A stretch of DNA of 64,000 bases from Salegentibacter sp. (GTDB lineage Bacteria; Bacteroidota; Bacteroidia; Flavobacteriales; Flavobacteriaceae): NCBI GenBank assembly GCA_017795085.1, contig CP051246.1:558001-622000 (forward strand), given 5' to 3'. Under the pieces are notes generated by a model. That model made no database searches. It saw nothing but the letters and a program-made list of their open reading frames with translations, and was not told the origin of the DNA. Made by a program: the position numbers and the translations under genes. Positions 34,782 to 44,778 of the stretch are shown piece by piece. Position 1 is the first letter of the stretch. Each line of letters begins with the position of its first letter.

Positions 34782-35605
34782 TCATCTTTATTCAATTTAG
34801 CATCAAGTAGTATTTTTAATTGGTTCAAAAACTTAGTACGTTCACCCTTCCGGGCTTTGATATCATAATAAGTTTTATAAAGATTATTGAGTTTGATATT
34901 GAAAAAGTCTTCAAAAGCTCTGGAAATGGTGATAATATCTGTAGTTCCGTGGTTAAGATGACCACTAGAAAAAAGAGCGTAAATAAGTTCGATAAGATCG
35001 GTTTTTCCGCCGGACCATACTAATAAATTAGGCTGTCGTTCCTTGAATTCAGAAATGCTACCCGGTTTAAGACATTCCAATTTCTCTCGGATATAATGGA
35101 TGTATCGATACAATGCCTGTACTTTGGCCCATAGCATATCGTGACTGGTAGAAAACTCCGGGTTTTGGTAATAATTAATAGAAGGGCTCAAGGAAAAGTT
35201 CTTTCTGCCCTTGCGGCTGAAGAATTGATGGTTCAGGTAATTATGGCTTTGTTCCATATAATGTACAAAACTGTTATTGGCCGAAAAGAACTTGTTGATT
35301 TTCTTGATCTCCTTTTTTAAAAAGCGCACTTTGTGAGAGTTCCCAGCTTTGGGCAATTGTAGTTCACACGAGCGCACCTCGGTAAAATAGATAAGATAGC
35401 TCATCGGGATGGGTTTGATATTTTTAAAAAAATCAATCTCCGATTGGCTATCCTCAAAATCATCCTGATTTACCTGTTTCTGTAATTTAGAGAGTGTTTT
35501 GATACAAAGGTTTATGCCGTTTTCTGCCTTTTCTAAATCGGTTTTTCCTGAATGGATTAGGCGCTCGATCTTTTCGCTAAATGTCGACATTGTTTTTTCG
35601 TACAT
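34778..35605 (-). CDS. rteC: RteC-like regulator of conjugative transposon excision
   Basis: This protein of about 275 aa is helix-rich. Its C-terminal pattern is characteristic of RteC: LLVWSGGKTDLIELIYALFSS, then AFEDFFNIKLNNLYKTYYDIKARKGERTKFL. In CTnDOT, RteC is activated by RteB and turns on excision genes. I chose ATG 35605 (MYEKTMST); an ATG at 35656 would add 17 residues of unlikely sequence. It lies 7 kb beyond the Xis/replication operon, across the peroxidase operon. Either that operon is cargo or rteC belongs to a separate remnant. Confidence 0.8.
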   Translation of the reverse strand: MYEKTMSTFSEKIERLIHSGKTDLEKAENGINLCIKTLSKLQKQVNQDDFEDSQSEIDFFKNIKPIPMSYLIYFTEVRSCELQLPKAGNSHKVRFLKKEIKKINKFFSANNSFVHYMEQSHNYLNHQFFSRKGRKNFSLSPSINYYQNPEFSTSHDMLWAKVQALYRYIHYIREKLECLKPGSISEFKERQPNLLVWSGGKTDLIELIYALFSSGHLNHGTTDIITISRAFEDFFNIKLNNLYKTYYDIKARKGERTKFLNQLKILLDAKLNKDD

Positions 35606-35705
35606 AAGGGTTGTTCTAAATGAAAACAGATAATACCGTTGCTGTGCTATTTTCAATATGTTTTTTTAGGGAAGGAATATTAAAAATTACGCTTCAAGGA
35701 GGATG

Positions 35706-38111
35706 CTAATCTTTCCTTAACCATTCTAAAGCTTCAAGGCTGAAATTATCGTTTGCCTGAAGATATGCTACTTTGGGAATTATAGTAACTCCTAATTTCC
35801 GTTTTTCGAAAGAAGCACTAAAACCGAAATCTATCTGTTTAAATTTTAAGTCTTTTGCTCTTTTGATAGTTTGGTAGAGCAGTTGGCGATAGGTCTGAAA
35901 CTCCTTATTATAATTATAATCCATTCCTATTAGGCTGGGGACATAAACCCGCTGTTGGTTTTTATAACAAAACATTACTCCTGCCAGGTTCTGGCTGTTT
36001 TTTAGCCGCAGTACTATAAACTCCCAGTTGGGATGTAGAGCCATTTTTTCAAAGACTCTTATGGGATAGGTAAAGGTGTTTAGCCCGAAATTCTTCGATT
36101 TAACTTCTTTGTATAATTCATAATATAATTGGAGGTCCTGGCTATTGGGCTTGTTCTGGATGTGAATATCAAAATAATCTTCAAAAGGTTTTACATCCTT
36201 TCTAAAGTGTTTTCGAGAGCGTTTACTCAAACGATCTAAAAATTCTTGTTCATTTCTCCAATCTAAATTTTGCATTACGCAAGAATCTGGCATTGAAACC
36301 GGAATATAGGCTTGTTTTTGTAATAAAGTTTCAACCTGTGTTTTAGGTGAAAAGTCACGAAGTACAGTCATAGCATTACCGGATTTATCTGCTAATTCTT
36401 CAATTTTTCTTAGTAAAAGCCTCAAAGCCGTTTCTTTTTGAGGATGCTCTTGATCCAGATATAGGTGAGCGCCTTCTGTGAACAAACAGCCCGTAGCGAT
36501 AACTTTAGAAGTCATTTTGTAAGGATCCGCTTGTCGTTGTTCTTCTATGGCCTTTGAAACTTTTTCAGGTGATAACATATCGTCTTTCCAAATTGACTCA
36601 CTTAAGAAAGTTGCTAATACCGTCTGCTGATTTCTGTCTTTAATCAAAAAGTAATGAAATTTCCAGTTATGCTCTTTTTTGGAATTCCCCTTAAAACATT
36701 CCTCGAGAAATTGGAGCCCTTCACTATCCATAATATTATTTCTTCCAACCATTTTATTCCAGGTATTGGGATGAATATCTTTAATGGCATTATAATAATA
36801 AATGTATAAATCTGTAATTGGAGCAGGGGGTACTTCTTTCGGATTTACACTTAGCTTAAAAGCTTTTGCTACTCTTTCAATAGTGTTTCCTGTAGCCAAA
36901 AGAGCTTTTTTATAGTGATATTCTAAAGCTTCGAACAATTGATCTATATCTGCTAAGGTATTATGAAGGGAAATGGTGATGCGTACTCCCGTATTTTTTA
37001 CCGGTACAGCCGGGAAAAGTCCAAGATTCACAAAAAAACCATTGTCCATTAATTGTTTTACAAAATGATAGCCGGTTACAGGAAGACCGGTGCCTATATA
37101 AAATACGGGGGAATCATTTTGAGAAATAAGTGGTAAAAAACTTTGGGAAAGTAACTTATTGAAGTAGGTAATGCGTAGCTGCAATTCTTTTTGTAATTGA
37201 TATATTTCCTGGGATAAATGAATATTGGCCGCGGCAATTCCCGCTGCGACACTTGCGGGTTCTAATTGTGCTGAGAATGTTAATGGCCCCCCATAGGTTT
37301 TTATTTTTCGATGGAGTTCATTATCAGAAAAAATAACGACCGATCCACTAGCCCCAAAGGTTTTGCTTAGTGTACCTACCAGGATTACATTTTGAGGTAA
37401 TTTTCCTTTTAAGATATCTAGTACATATCCGGTACCGTTATTTCCTTTCCAGCTCATTCCATGTACATCATCAAAATAAAAATGTAACTGTGGGTACTTT
37501 CTGCTTATTTCCATAAGTTCTTCTATGGGCGAGAAATCCCCATACATAGAATACACTCCATCAGCCATATACCAAATCTTGGAAGTGCGGGATTGTAGCT
37601 TTTTTATTTTTTCTTCCAACATTTGTAAATTATTGTGCCTAATCATTTCTACAGGTATACCCCTTGGCTTCAAGAGCTGGGTTGCATTTTGAACACTCCA
37701 ATGTACCTGGTGGTCAAGAATTACTGCATCCTCATCTCTTACAGCTGTAGGAATTACCGCTATATGACCAAGCGTACTATTCTTTGTAATGATTACTGGA
37801 TAGCCATACATTGCTGATAATTTTTCTTCCAGTTCGAGGTAAAGAGGATGGGAAATATATGTTTTGGATAGCGGAAATTGAGTACCATAATTTGAAATAG
37901 CATTAATAGCAGCCTGTTTTAATCGTTTATCCTGTTCCAGGCCCAGGTAGCCTGTAGTTCCAAAATGTTTAAGATCCATTCCTTTCACCTTTATAGTATT
38001 ACCGTTTAAAACTAAACCTTCGGAATGGAGGTGTAAGACACCTTCTTGTTTTGCATTGGAGAACACATCATCTACGGTATCCAAAAAATTATTGTGTTTA
38101 ATTTTTGCCAT
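35706..38111 (-). CDS. Alpha-oxoamine synthase-like PLP enzyme fused to a GNAT acyltransferase
   Basis: This protein of about 801 aa has two catalytic parts. Residues 25-425 resemble alpha-oxoamine synthases (KBL/BioF/serine palmitoyltransferase) with DDVHGMSWKG near 214-223 and the PLP lysine in GTLSKTFGASG (Lys near 250). Such enzymes condense acyl-CoA with an amino acid. After a linker, residues 620-800 resemble a GNAT/FemAB-like N-acyltransferase (WEFIVLRLKN, then QIDFGFSASFEKRKLG). A lipid-amide product is a plausible inference. ATG 38111 (MAKIKHNNF) is chosen over 38171. It is divergent from the STAS-like gene, with 191 bases between. Confidence 0.75.
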   Translation of the reverse strand: MAKIKHNNFLDTVDDVFSNAKQEGVLHLHSEGLVLNGNTIKVKGMDLKHFGTTGYLGLEQDKRLKQAAINAISNYGTQFPLSKTYISHPLYLELEEKLSAMYGYPVIITKNSTLGHIAVIPTAVRDEDAVILDHQVHWSVQNATQLLKPRGIPVEMIRHNNLQMLEEKIKKLQSRTSKIWYMADGVYSMYGDFSPIEELMEISRKYPQLHFYFDDVHGMSWKGNNGTGYVLDILKGKLPQNVILVGTLSKTFGASGSVVIFSDNELHRKIKTYGGPLTFSAQLEPASVAAGIAAANIHLSQEIYQLQKELQLRITYFNKLLSQSFLPLISQNDSPVFYIGTGLPVTGYHFVKQLMDNGFFVNLGLFPAVPVKNTGVRITISLHNTLADIDQLFEALEYHYKKALLATGNTIERVAKAFKLSVNPKEVPPAPITDLYIYYYNAIKDIHPNTWNKMVGRNNIMDSEGLQFLEECFKGNSKKEHNWKFHYFLIKDRNQQTVLATFLSESIWKDDMLSPEKVSKAIEEQRQADPYKMTSKVIATGCLFTEGAHLYLDQEHPQKETALRLLLRKIEELADKSGNAMTVLRDFSPKTQVETLLQKQAYIPVSMPDSCVMQNLDWRNEQEFLDRLSKRSRKHFRKDVKPFEDYFDIHIQNKPNSQDLQLYYELYKEVKSKNFGLNTFTYPIRVFEKMALHPNWEFIVLRLKNSQNLAGVMFCYKNQQRVYVPSLIGMDYNYNKEFQTYRQLLYQTIKRAKDLKFKQIDFGFSASFEKRKLGVTIIPKVAYLQANDNFSLEALEWLRKD

Positions 38112-38302
38112 AGTGTAAATTTTGAAAGAATATGGATTCAAACTACATATACTGATGTGAAACGATATCATTTAAGCTCCTTATCTATTAAAATTTTAGA
38201 TTTTTAATAGGAATTTTTTTATTTTTAATAAGCTGACTTAAGATATTACCATTAATTTTATAGTGATAATTCCCTACCACTTATCACACAAAACCGCTGT
38301 TT

Positions 38303-38683
38303 ATGGAAAGTGATTTTACCGCAAATAACGCGGTGGCCGATATTTATATTGAAGATGGAATTCTATTTTTCATTTACCAACCTAATATCCACCTAAGCCT
38401 GCAACTTGCAAAAGATGCAGTTACTCGAAGATTATCTGTTCAAAAAGATAAGGCTTACCCGGTGTTTTGTGATGTAAGGGGGTTGGCTTCTTCCGATAAA
38501 GTTGCCAGGGACTATTTAGCGAGGGAAGGCTCGGTTTTGGTTAAAGCTGTAAGCTTTCTTGCAAAAGATTATATCTCGCTGCGAATTATAAAGTTCTATA
38601 TGAGTAACGATATTCACGGAATTCCATCCAGAATTTTTACTCAAAGCTATCACGCATTAAAATTTTTGCAACAATTTAAATAA
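38303..38683 (+). CDS. STAS-like small protein (DUF7793-like)
   Basis: This 126-aa soluble protein has alternating strands and helices (IYIEDGILFFIYQPN, then LAKDAVTRRLSV, then YPVFCDVRGLASSDKVARDYL) resembling STAS/SpoIIAA-like folds in Bacteroidota. It lacks an obvious phosphorylatable serine at the canonical site, although VRGLASSD is close. It lies 8 bases before the AraC-family gene and may modulate it or the divergent oxoamine synthase fusion. Function unknown. Confidence 0.55.
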   Translation: MESDFTANNAVADIYIEDGILFFIYQPNIHLSLQLAKDAVTRRLSVQKDKAYPVFCDVRGLASSDKVARDYLAREGSVLVKAVSFLAKDYISLRIIKFYMSNDIHGIPSRIFTQSYHALKFLQQFK

Positions 38684-38691
38684 TCTCAAAT

Positions 38692-39582
38692 ATGGAACGA
38701 CAACTTACACCTCGAACAGCCAGACCAATATTCCAAATACTAATGGAAATAGCAAAGGGAAATTTCTCCTATAAGATCCCAAGAAGTGATAATAGGGATT
38801 TATTAGGAGCACTGTACGAACAGGCAAACATGACGGTCCAGGATTTAGAAGAGAATTTCAAGCACCTGGCTTATGTAAATCCTCATATGACGTATCAGTT
38901 AATCATTCACTCTATAATTGTTCTGAATCAGGAAGAAATAATTAGCGCCTGTACACCTTCTATTTTGAATTATAAAATAGGAAAATCAAATCCCATTCTG
39001 GGAAAACCTTTTAAAAACCTGCTTACCAAATCTTCCCTGAAGAATTGGGAGAAGGCCATATCAAAATTTAAAAGTAATCCCGATAATCCCGTACAGTCTA
39101 CATTGGAGTTGGAAATAGATGAACAATTGGTAATGCCCCAAAACTGTTATATTAAAAAGATGGAAACTAATTCTGATGATTGCTATATTGCCGTGAGCTT
39201 TTTCCAGAATAAAAGAATAAATGATCCTGCAATACTAAACGAATCAAAAGAAACGCTTTCAAAATGGGATGTGATGGCGCTACAACAGGTACATGATTAT
39301 ATCCAGCGAAATGTTGGAAAACCAAGAGTTTCGAACGCAAAACTGGCTGAAAAGTTTTATATTAATAAGCACCGGCTGCAAAAAGGTTTTATAAAACTTT
39401 TTGGATTAACACCCTTCCAGTATTATAATATTTTACGCCTGGAAGAAGCTCGGTATCGAATTATAAATACCTACCAAACTTTAGAAGTAATTTCATCAGA
39501 TCTCGGATTTAAAAGTTACACGCAGTTTTCGGCAAAATTCAAAAGTCACTTTAACCGTTCTCCCGGATCCTACCGGGAATAG
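38692..39582 (+). CDS. AraC-family regulator with HAMP/PAS-like N-terminus
   Basis: This 296-aa protein ends in a standard AraC DNA-binding domain (residues 200-296: KLAEKFYINKHRLQKGFIKLFGLTPFQYYN, then VISSDLGFKSYTQFSAKFKSHF). Residues 12-55 read like a HAMP linker (IFQILMEIAKGNFSYKIPRSDNRD) with no membrane helix. A PAS-like region follows. It appears to be a cytosolic sensor-regulator derived from a larger membrane receptor. It precedes the MauE-like/DUF6520 genes by about 100 bases and is a candidate regulator of them. Confidence 0.75.
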   Translation: MERQLTPRTARPIFQILMEIAKGNFSYKIPRSDNRDLLGALYEQANMTVQDLEENFKHLAYVNPHMTYQLIIHSIIVLNQEEIISACTPSILNYKIGKSNPILGKPFKNLLTKSSLKNWEKAISKFKSNPDNPVQSTLELEIDEQLVMPQNCYIKKMETNSDDCYIAVSFFQNKRINDPAILNESKETLSKWDVMALQQVHDYIQRNVGKPRVSNAKLAEKFYINKHRLQKGFIKLFGLTPFQYYNILRLEEARYRIINTYQTLEVISSDLGFKSYTQFSAKFKSHFNRSPGSYRE

Positions 39583-39679
39583 GCTGGTTTTAACATATTA
39601 GCCTGATAGAGAGAAGACTTCTCACTTTCAATAAGTATTCTTCCCGAAATTTATATCATTAAATCAAGGGAAAACTATT

Positions 39680-40129
39680 GTGAGTTCATCTTCTCAAATA
39701 CGGGCTTCATTATATTTGATAATAGTGTATGCTTTTATCATATTATTGTTCTATGCAGCCGTTAGTAAACTCATAGAATATCCACAGTTTTATAATGATT
39801 TATTGAATAGCCCGGTATTTGGAAATGAGCATTTGGCAGTACTTGTTTTCTGGGCCGTGCCCCTTGCAGAATTAACCATAGCCGGATTGTTGATCAGTAC
39901 TTCATATAGAAAGCTGGGAGTGTATTTAGCATCTGGTTTAATTAGCCTTTTTACGCTCTATATTATTTGGGTATTGGTTTTTAGTGAAAACATACCCTGT
40001 TCCTGCGGAGGGATTATTAGCAATTTTAGTTGGCAGGAGCATCTGATCTTTAATACCATATTTGTGTTTTTAGGTGCATTTGGAATCTATCTTCAAATTA
40101 AAAAGAGGAAAAGAGTATTTATAAAATAG
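39680..40129 (+). CDS. MauE/DoxX-type redox-associated membrane protein
   Basis: This 149-aa protein has four membrane helices (about residues 10-29, 51-75, 80-101 and 118-139) and starts at GTG 39680. A CSCGG segment (Cys107, Cys109) lies at the end of the third helix, where MauE-type proteins carry a redox pair. Known of the family: MauE assists disulfide formation in methylamine dehydrogenase. It lies 76 bases before the exported two-cysteine peptide gene, so a role in oxidising that peptide is a reasonable inference. Confidence 0.7.
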   Translation: MSSSSQIRASLYLIIVYAFIILLFYAAVSKLIEYPQFYNDLLNSPVFGNEHLAVLVFWAVPLAELTIAGLLISTSYRKLGVYLASGLISLFTLYIIWVLVFSENIPCSCGGIISNFSWQEHLIFNTIFVFLGAFGIYLQIKKRKRVFIK

Positions 40130-40205
40130 TATTGCGCAATACTAAAAGCGCCTATTATCTCAAACGGGATTAGGCATAGTGTTTAATTTTTAAAATGTAA
40201 TTATT

Positions 40206-40487
40206 ATGAAAAATTTCAAATTTTTAATGCCCATGTTGGCATTCGTAATGGCAGTAGGTTTGGCCTTCACCACAAAAGCTGATGTCCAAACTGCAGGATG
40301 GGTTGAGAGGGATGGAATGCCTTATCAACTTCAAAATGATCCCTGTAACTCAGGCACTGAGGATGAATGTGAAGTTATCTTTTTAGATGACTTGGATACC
40401 CCTCATCAGGTATATACAGATTCTGATTTGCAGACTCCAAAGATAGGAGGAAGTCCAGATGGAGAACCTTATGTTATTTCAGATTAA
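40206..40487 (+). CDS. DUF6520-like exported small peptide
   Basis: This 93-aa precursor has a signal peptide (residues 1-25, ending FTTKA) and a mature part of about 68 residues that is very acidic and contains exactly two cysteines (C47 and C55, DPCNSGTEDECEV). This resembles the DUF6520 family of short flavobacterial exported proteins. A disulfide loop of 7 residues is likely. It follows the MauE-like gene and is closed by a strong terminator. Biological role unknown: signal, bacteriocin-like or structural peptide are possible. Confidence 0.7.
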   Translation: MKNFKFLMPMLAFVMAVGLAFTTKADVQTAGWVERDGMPYQLQNDPCNSGTEDECEVIFLDDLDTPHQVYTDSDLQTPKIGGSPDGEPYVISD

Positions 40488-40504
40488 TTCAGTAGTATGA
40501 GGTT

Positions 40505-40533
40505 TAGCCCCGGTTTTAAACCGGGGCTATTAC
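40505..40533. terminator. Bidirectional terminator between DUF6520 and M16 genes
   Basis: TAGCCCCGG (40505-40513) pairs perfectly with CCGGGGCTA (40521-40529) around TTTTAAA. It separates the convergent peptide gene and peptidase gene by 48 bases in total. Confidence 0.85.
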
Positions 40534-40535
40534 TA

Positions 40536-43349
40536 TTACAAATTGTTGGGACCACCGGTTAAAACCCATCTATAATCCAGTTTAAAATATTTATTTGCAG
40601 CCTTTTGAAGATCTTTAGCGCTGAAATTTGTAAGGTATTTTTGAGCTTCAGAGGGATCGGCTATTGGCCAACTGTAGCGATAGTGACCATATAGGTTTTT
40701 CATAACATAATTATTATAATTTTTAGTAGAATTATCCCATTTAAGCAGGTACGCGGCATTTTTAATGGTTTGTAATGTATTTTCATCAATTAATTCGGTT
40801 CTCAATTCTTCAATAAAATTTTCACAAGAATTCACCACGCCCTTCAGGTCTTCCTTATTGCATTTAAGGTAGATTTCTATTGAGTTAATATTCCTTTCCG
40901 GATTTATCTTTTTTACTGCTTTAGCTGAATATATACCAAAATATTCATTGTATCGTAGCCTTCTAATTTTTACATCTAACGCGGCTTTAAGCAATTCCAG
41001 TTCGATCTCCGTTTTATAATTTATATTTTTATAGGGAACCCGAAATTGCATGGATAAATAGGAATTATCCACCGGCTGGGAGAAATTATGATGGGCCACG
41101 CCTTGTACAGGGGGTGTTGTTTTTGTTTTATCCGGGCAGCTAATTACCTCTGTATTTGGAAGGTTTCCTAAATATTTTCGCAATAATGGCAGCACTTTTC
41201 CTTCCTGAAAATCTCCTGTAATTAATACAGTATAGCTACTCGCATTGGAGTGTAATCTGATATATTTTTTAAAAGCATCTCTATAATTTAATTTCAAACT
41301 CTCTTCATATCGATTTTCACCTTGGGGCATTTTATAGTAACCAGTTTCCTGATTTCGGAAGTCTAAAAAATTATTATTCGGATTTGAATTTCGGTGAAAC
41401 CTTTTTAATTCCTCCATTTTCCAATCCTTCCAGGCTTCCTTATCAAATCTTGGTTCGGTAAATTTTAGATAAATTACCTGCAAAAATGCTTCCAAATCAT
41501 TTGGGGCTAAGGCTCCTTCAAAACCAGTTTCAGAAGCGGTTATATAATCATATAACCCATATTGAAAGCTCGTATCTTTAAGAAAATTGTTTATTTCAAA
41601 TTTATTGTATTTTCCCAGACCACCATTTTTAATAAGACTTGGGGAAAGCATGGCTTCATAATCAGCTTCTCCAAAGCAGGATGCTCCAAAAGGACTAAAA
41701 GCTCTAATCTTAATTTTATCTTTATACCTTCCCCCTTTAGGTTGATTGTGCTTTAAAACTAGCGTTAATCCATTTTCCAACTTTATAATGTCTTCGCCAT
41801 AAGCACCTTTTTCTCTGCTAATAATTTCAACTTCAGAAAATTTTTCTATCTCTTTGTTAGTTAGTAGTTTAGTTGGTTCCTTAACCTCCTTAAATGGAGT
41901 AGGAGCATTAAGCCCTTCTCTAATTTTCTTTTGAATTTCCTTTTTACTATAAATGCTGTCATCCCTTTCCTTAGGTATAATTACAGCGATGTCGTCTGGC
42001 ATCCAGCTATATACTTTAAGGTAGTTATTAATAGTAGCGATATCCAAATTCTCCAGAAAATATATTTTATCTTCAATATTAGGTTCAAAATCGTTTCTTT
42101 CATTAACAACTCGATCTGTATAAAAATCAGCCCAATAATCTACAGAAAAAATGGGGGTCTGTTTTAAATTTCCTAGTCGGGAATTCATAGTTTCATTGTA
42201 TTCCTTTTGGGTTATTCCATTTTTGCTCAATCCGGATAGGGTTGAAAATACATCAATAATACTTTCCTGGGAGTCACTAAATGCTTTTATAAATACTGCA
42301 TTATGATATAGATTTGGGTAAGGTTGAAAGTTCACGGCATAATCAACATTATATCTATTCCCTAATTTATTTAAGCGTTTATTTATGATCGGTTTCAATA
42401 GGTTCCATAATTCAAGTTGCTGAAACCTTTTTAAATCTTTAAACTGCCAAGAATTTTCTCGAAAACGGAATTGAAAATCGGTATCTGATTTTGTTTTATC
42501 CAAACTATTAATTACCATAAAACTTTGGGGTATGTTTAGATATTCATAGAAACAATTTGTTTTTTTACGCGGATTTGCAGTCATCCTAATATCTTTAAAC
42601 ATCTTTTTTATTTTCTTTTCTATATCATCAATATTTTTAAAATTTCCTACGGCAACTAAAGTCATAAGATCTGGACGGTACCAGTCGTTATAAAATCGCT
42701 TTAAAGCACTATTCGTGGAATTCATAATCATATTTTCAAACTGATGAGGTAAGGGCGTTTTTTTATTACATTTAAATAACTTATTATTGATTTTATGTCT
42801 TGCATAACTCTTTTCCGGATTCCCTAATAAATACTCCTGATATACCGCTTTTCGCTCTGCCTTTATTTGGTCTTCTTTAAAAACCACCTTTCCAGAGGCT
42901 ATTTCATAAGCATAATCAAAGATGGTATCCAAAGCTATACTGGTATTTGAAGGGTACATAAATTGAAACCAGGTAGAATTATCAAAAGTAAAGGCATGCA
43001 GATCACTCTGCCTTAAATTTAACTGCCCTAATAATTCTGTATCATTTTTAAAGTTTGTATAACTTTCTAAATAATTAAAAGCCAGATGTTCAAGTAGATG
43101 TGCATGATCAAACTGATCATTACCTTGTTGGCTTTTGCCTGCGTTAACAATAAAACGTACTTCATTCTTTTGAACCTTACCTGAGAGTGGTTTTATAATG
43201 TAGCGAAAGCCATTATCAAGTTTCCTAATTATAGGTTTTTCCTTTTCATTTTCGACTTTGTGTGGCTGAAAATTTTGTTGTGCAATAATCAGATTTAAAC
43301 TGAAGACAAATAATACAGTGCAAAAAAATTTTGAATTACTTAATTTCAT
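40536..43349 (-). CDS. Secreted M16 family zinc metallopeptidase
   Basis: This 937-aa protein has a signal peptide (cleaved near LIIAQQ, residue 24), the zinc motif HLLEH (84-88) and a downstream AERKAVYQEY segment supplying the third ligand. The second M16 domain is non-catalytic, as usual. It ends the SusC-SusD-M16 operon, 9 bases after the SusD gene. M16 enzymes degrade small peptides in a closed chamber, so the operon probably imports and digests a peptide. It is distantly related to the M16 enzyme at 3.5-6.4 kb. Confidence 0.85.
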   Translation of the reverse strand: MKLSNSKFFCTVLFVFSLNLIIAQQNFQPHKVENEKEKPIIRKLDNGFRYIIKPLSGKVQKNEVRFIVNAGKSQQGNDQFDHAHLLEHLAFNYLESYTNFKNDTELLGQLNLRQSDLHAFTFDNSTWFQFMYPSNTSIALDTIFDYAYEIASGKVVFKEDQIKAERKAVYQEYLLGNPEKSYARHKINNKLFKCNKKTPLPHQFENMIMNSTNSALKRFYNDWYRPDLMTLVAVGNFKNIDDIEKKIKKMFKDIRMTANPRKKTNCFYEYLNIPQSFMVINSLDKTKSDTDFQFRFRENSWQFKDLKRFQQLELWNLLKPIINKRLNKLGNRYNVDYAVNFQPYPNLYHNAVFIKAFSDSQESIIDVFSTLSGLSKNGITQKEYNETMNSRLGNLKQTPIFSVDYWADFYTDRVVNERNDFEPNIEDKIYFLENLDIATINNYLKVYSWMPDDIAVIIPKERDDSIYSKKEIQKKIREGLNAPTPFKEVKEPTKLLTNKEIEKFSEVEIISREKGAYGEDIIKLENGLTLVLKHNQPKGGRYKDKIKIRAFSPFGASCFGEADYEAMLSPSLIKNGGLGKYNKFEINNFLKDTSFQYGLYDYITASETGFEGALAPNDLEAFLQVIYLKFTEPRFDKEAWKDWKMEELKRFHRNSNPNNNFLDFRNQETGYYKMPQGENRYEESLKLNYRDAFKKYIRLHSNASSYTVLITGDFQEGKVLPLLRKYLGNLPNTEVISCPDKTKTTPPVQGVAHHNFSQPVDNSYLSMQFRVPYKNINYKTEIELELLKAALDVKIRRLRYNEYFGIYSAKAVKKINPERNINSIEIYLKCNKEDLKGVVNSCENFIEELRTELIDENTLQTIKNAAYLLKWDNSTKNYNNYVMKNLYGHYRYSWPIADPSEAQKYLTNFSAKDLQKAANKYFKLDYRWVLTGGPNNL

Positions 43350-43358
43350 AATTACATA

Positions 43359-44768
43359 TTAATACCCCGGATTCTGGGTAAGGTTAGGATTTTTCATTAT
43401 TTCACTGGCAGGGAAAGGAAAGAACCATGAATTAGGATTGAAATTGGAACCTTCTTTATTTTCCAGATTGGTAGTTAAATTGTAGCGTTTAAGATCCAAC
43501 CAACGATGCCCCCACTCAGTAAACAATTCTTTTCGGTGTTCCTGAATTACAAATTCCAAAACCTGCTCTTGGCTTAAAGACTGCTGAGAACTATCGATCA
43601 AAGAAATTCCCGCACGGTTTCTGATTACATTTATGTCTGAAATTGCACTGTTTATCTCTCCCAATTGGGCATTAGCTTCAGCTCGGATTAAATATTGTTC
43701 GGCAATACGCAAGACCATGGAATATTCGGTTATTTCTCCAGAGGTGTCATATTGTATTTTATATTTATAGGGATAATGAAGCGTATCGCTATTGATTACA
43801 ATATCATTAATCCAGGTCTCCGCCCGATTATCAGGAATATTGTCATCAAATATTTCCAGGAAATCGTGAGAAAATGCAACGGGGGTATTATCAGTAGGTG
43901 TTTTAATTAGTAGATTTCCTTCGCGGGTGTGGCTAAAACTATTTCCCCATCCAATGGGTGATATTTGCCAAATCGCTTCCTTGCTATTTGCCAGAAAAAC
44001 CTGGTCCAGATTTTCTAAAAGCTCATAGTAATCGTTATCCTCGATAACCCGGGAACTATAATTTACGGCCTCTTCCCAATTCCCCAGAAATAAATGCACT
44101 CTTGCCAATAGCGAAAGCGCGGCATATGTATTGGGTTGTGTTCGATCTTCATCAGTGTAAGAGGCATTCAGAAGATTTGCAGCTGATTCCAGGTCTAATG
44201 TTATTTGTTGAAAGATAATATCCCGGTCTTCATTACCTGCCAGGGCATTTACTTCATAATTTGTATTTAAAATTAATGGTATTTCATCGTACAGGATAAC
44301 GAGGTAGAAGTAAGTAAAGGCTCTTACAAACCGAGCACTACCTTCAATTTTATTAAGAAGTACCGAAGATAGGTTTTCATTGTTTTCTATTCCTTCCAAA
44401 AGGGAATTGGCCTGGTAAATAATATTATAACTTCCCCGCCATAGCTCTAAATTAAAGTTATTGGTGGAGGTAATATTATTCTGGTAAAATTCATTTAAAT
44501 CTTGGGAAGTAGATGTCACGATAAAATTATCCGCAGATAAACCTGCTAAATAGCTTACAGATTGGCTTCCTCCGCTAGAAAAACTGGCATTAAATAATTG
44601 ATTGAACATGCCAGTTAAGGCACTTTGAGCTGCTTGCTCGTTAGCAAAGACCACCTGACTATCTAGTTTATAAGTTGGGGTATCCACTTTTACAAACTCC
44701 TCACAACTGTAAAGGGGTAATAAAACAACTATAGTAGCAAATTTTATTAGTGTATTTAGAATGTTCAT
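43359..44768 (-). CDS. SusD/RagB-type surface nutrient-binding lipoprotein
   Basis: This 469-aa protein has a lipoprotein signal with the cysteine at residue 22 (LYSC). Helical tetratricopeptide-like repeats follow (SARFVRAFTYFYLVILYDEIP and NTYAALSLLARVHLFLGNWEEAVNY are classical SusD segments). The C-terminus has RKELFTEWGHRWLDLKRY. It forms the lid of the SusC transporter encoded upstream. RagB relatives bind peptides, in keeping with the peptidase downstream. Confidence 0.9.
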   Translation of the reverse strand: MNILNTLIKFATIVVLLPLYSCEEFVKVDTPTYKLDSQVVFANEQAAQSALTGMFNQLFNASFSSGGSQSVSYLAGLSADNFIVTSTSQDLNEFYQNNITSTNNFNLELWRGSYNIIYQANSLLEGIENNENLSSVLLNKIEGSARFVRAFTYFYLVILYDEIPLILNTNYEVNALAGNEDRDIIFQQITLDLESAANLLNASYTDEDRTQPNTYAALSLLARVHLFLGNWEEAVNYSSRVIEDNDYYELLENLDQVFLANSKEAIWQISPIGWGNSFSHTREGNLLIKTPTDNTPVAFSHDFLEIFDDNIPDNRAETWINDIVINSDTLHYPYKYKIQYDTSGEITEYSMVLRIAEQYLIRAEANAQLGEINSAISDINVIRNRAGISLIDSSQQSLSQEQVLEFVIQEHRKELFTEWGHRWLDLKRYNLTTNLENKEGSNFNPNSWFFPFPASEIMKNPNLTQNPGY

Positions 44769-44778
44769 GTTACGTGGT

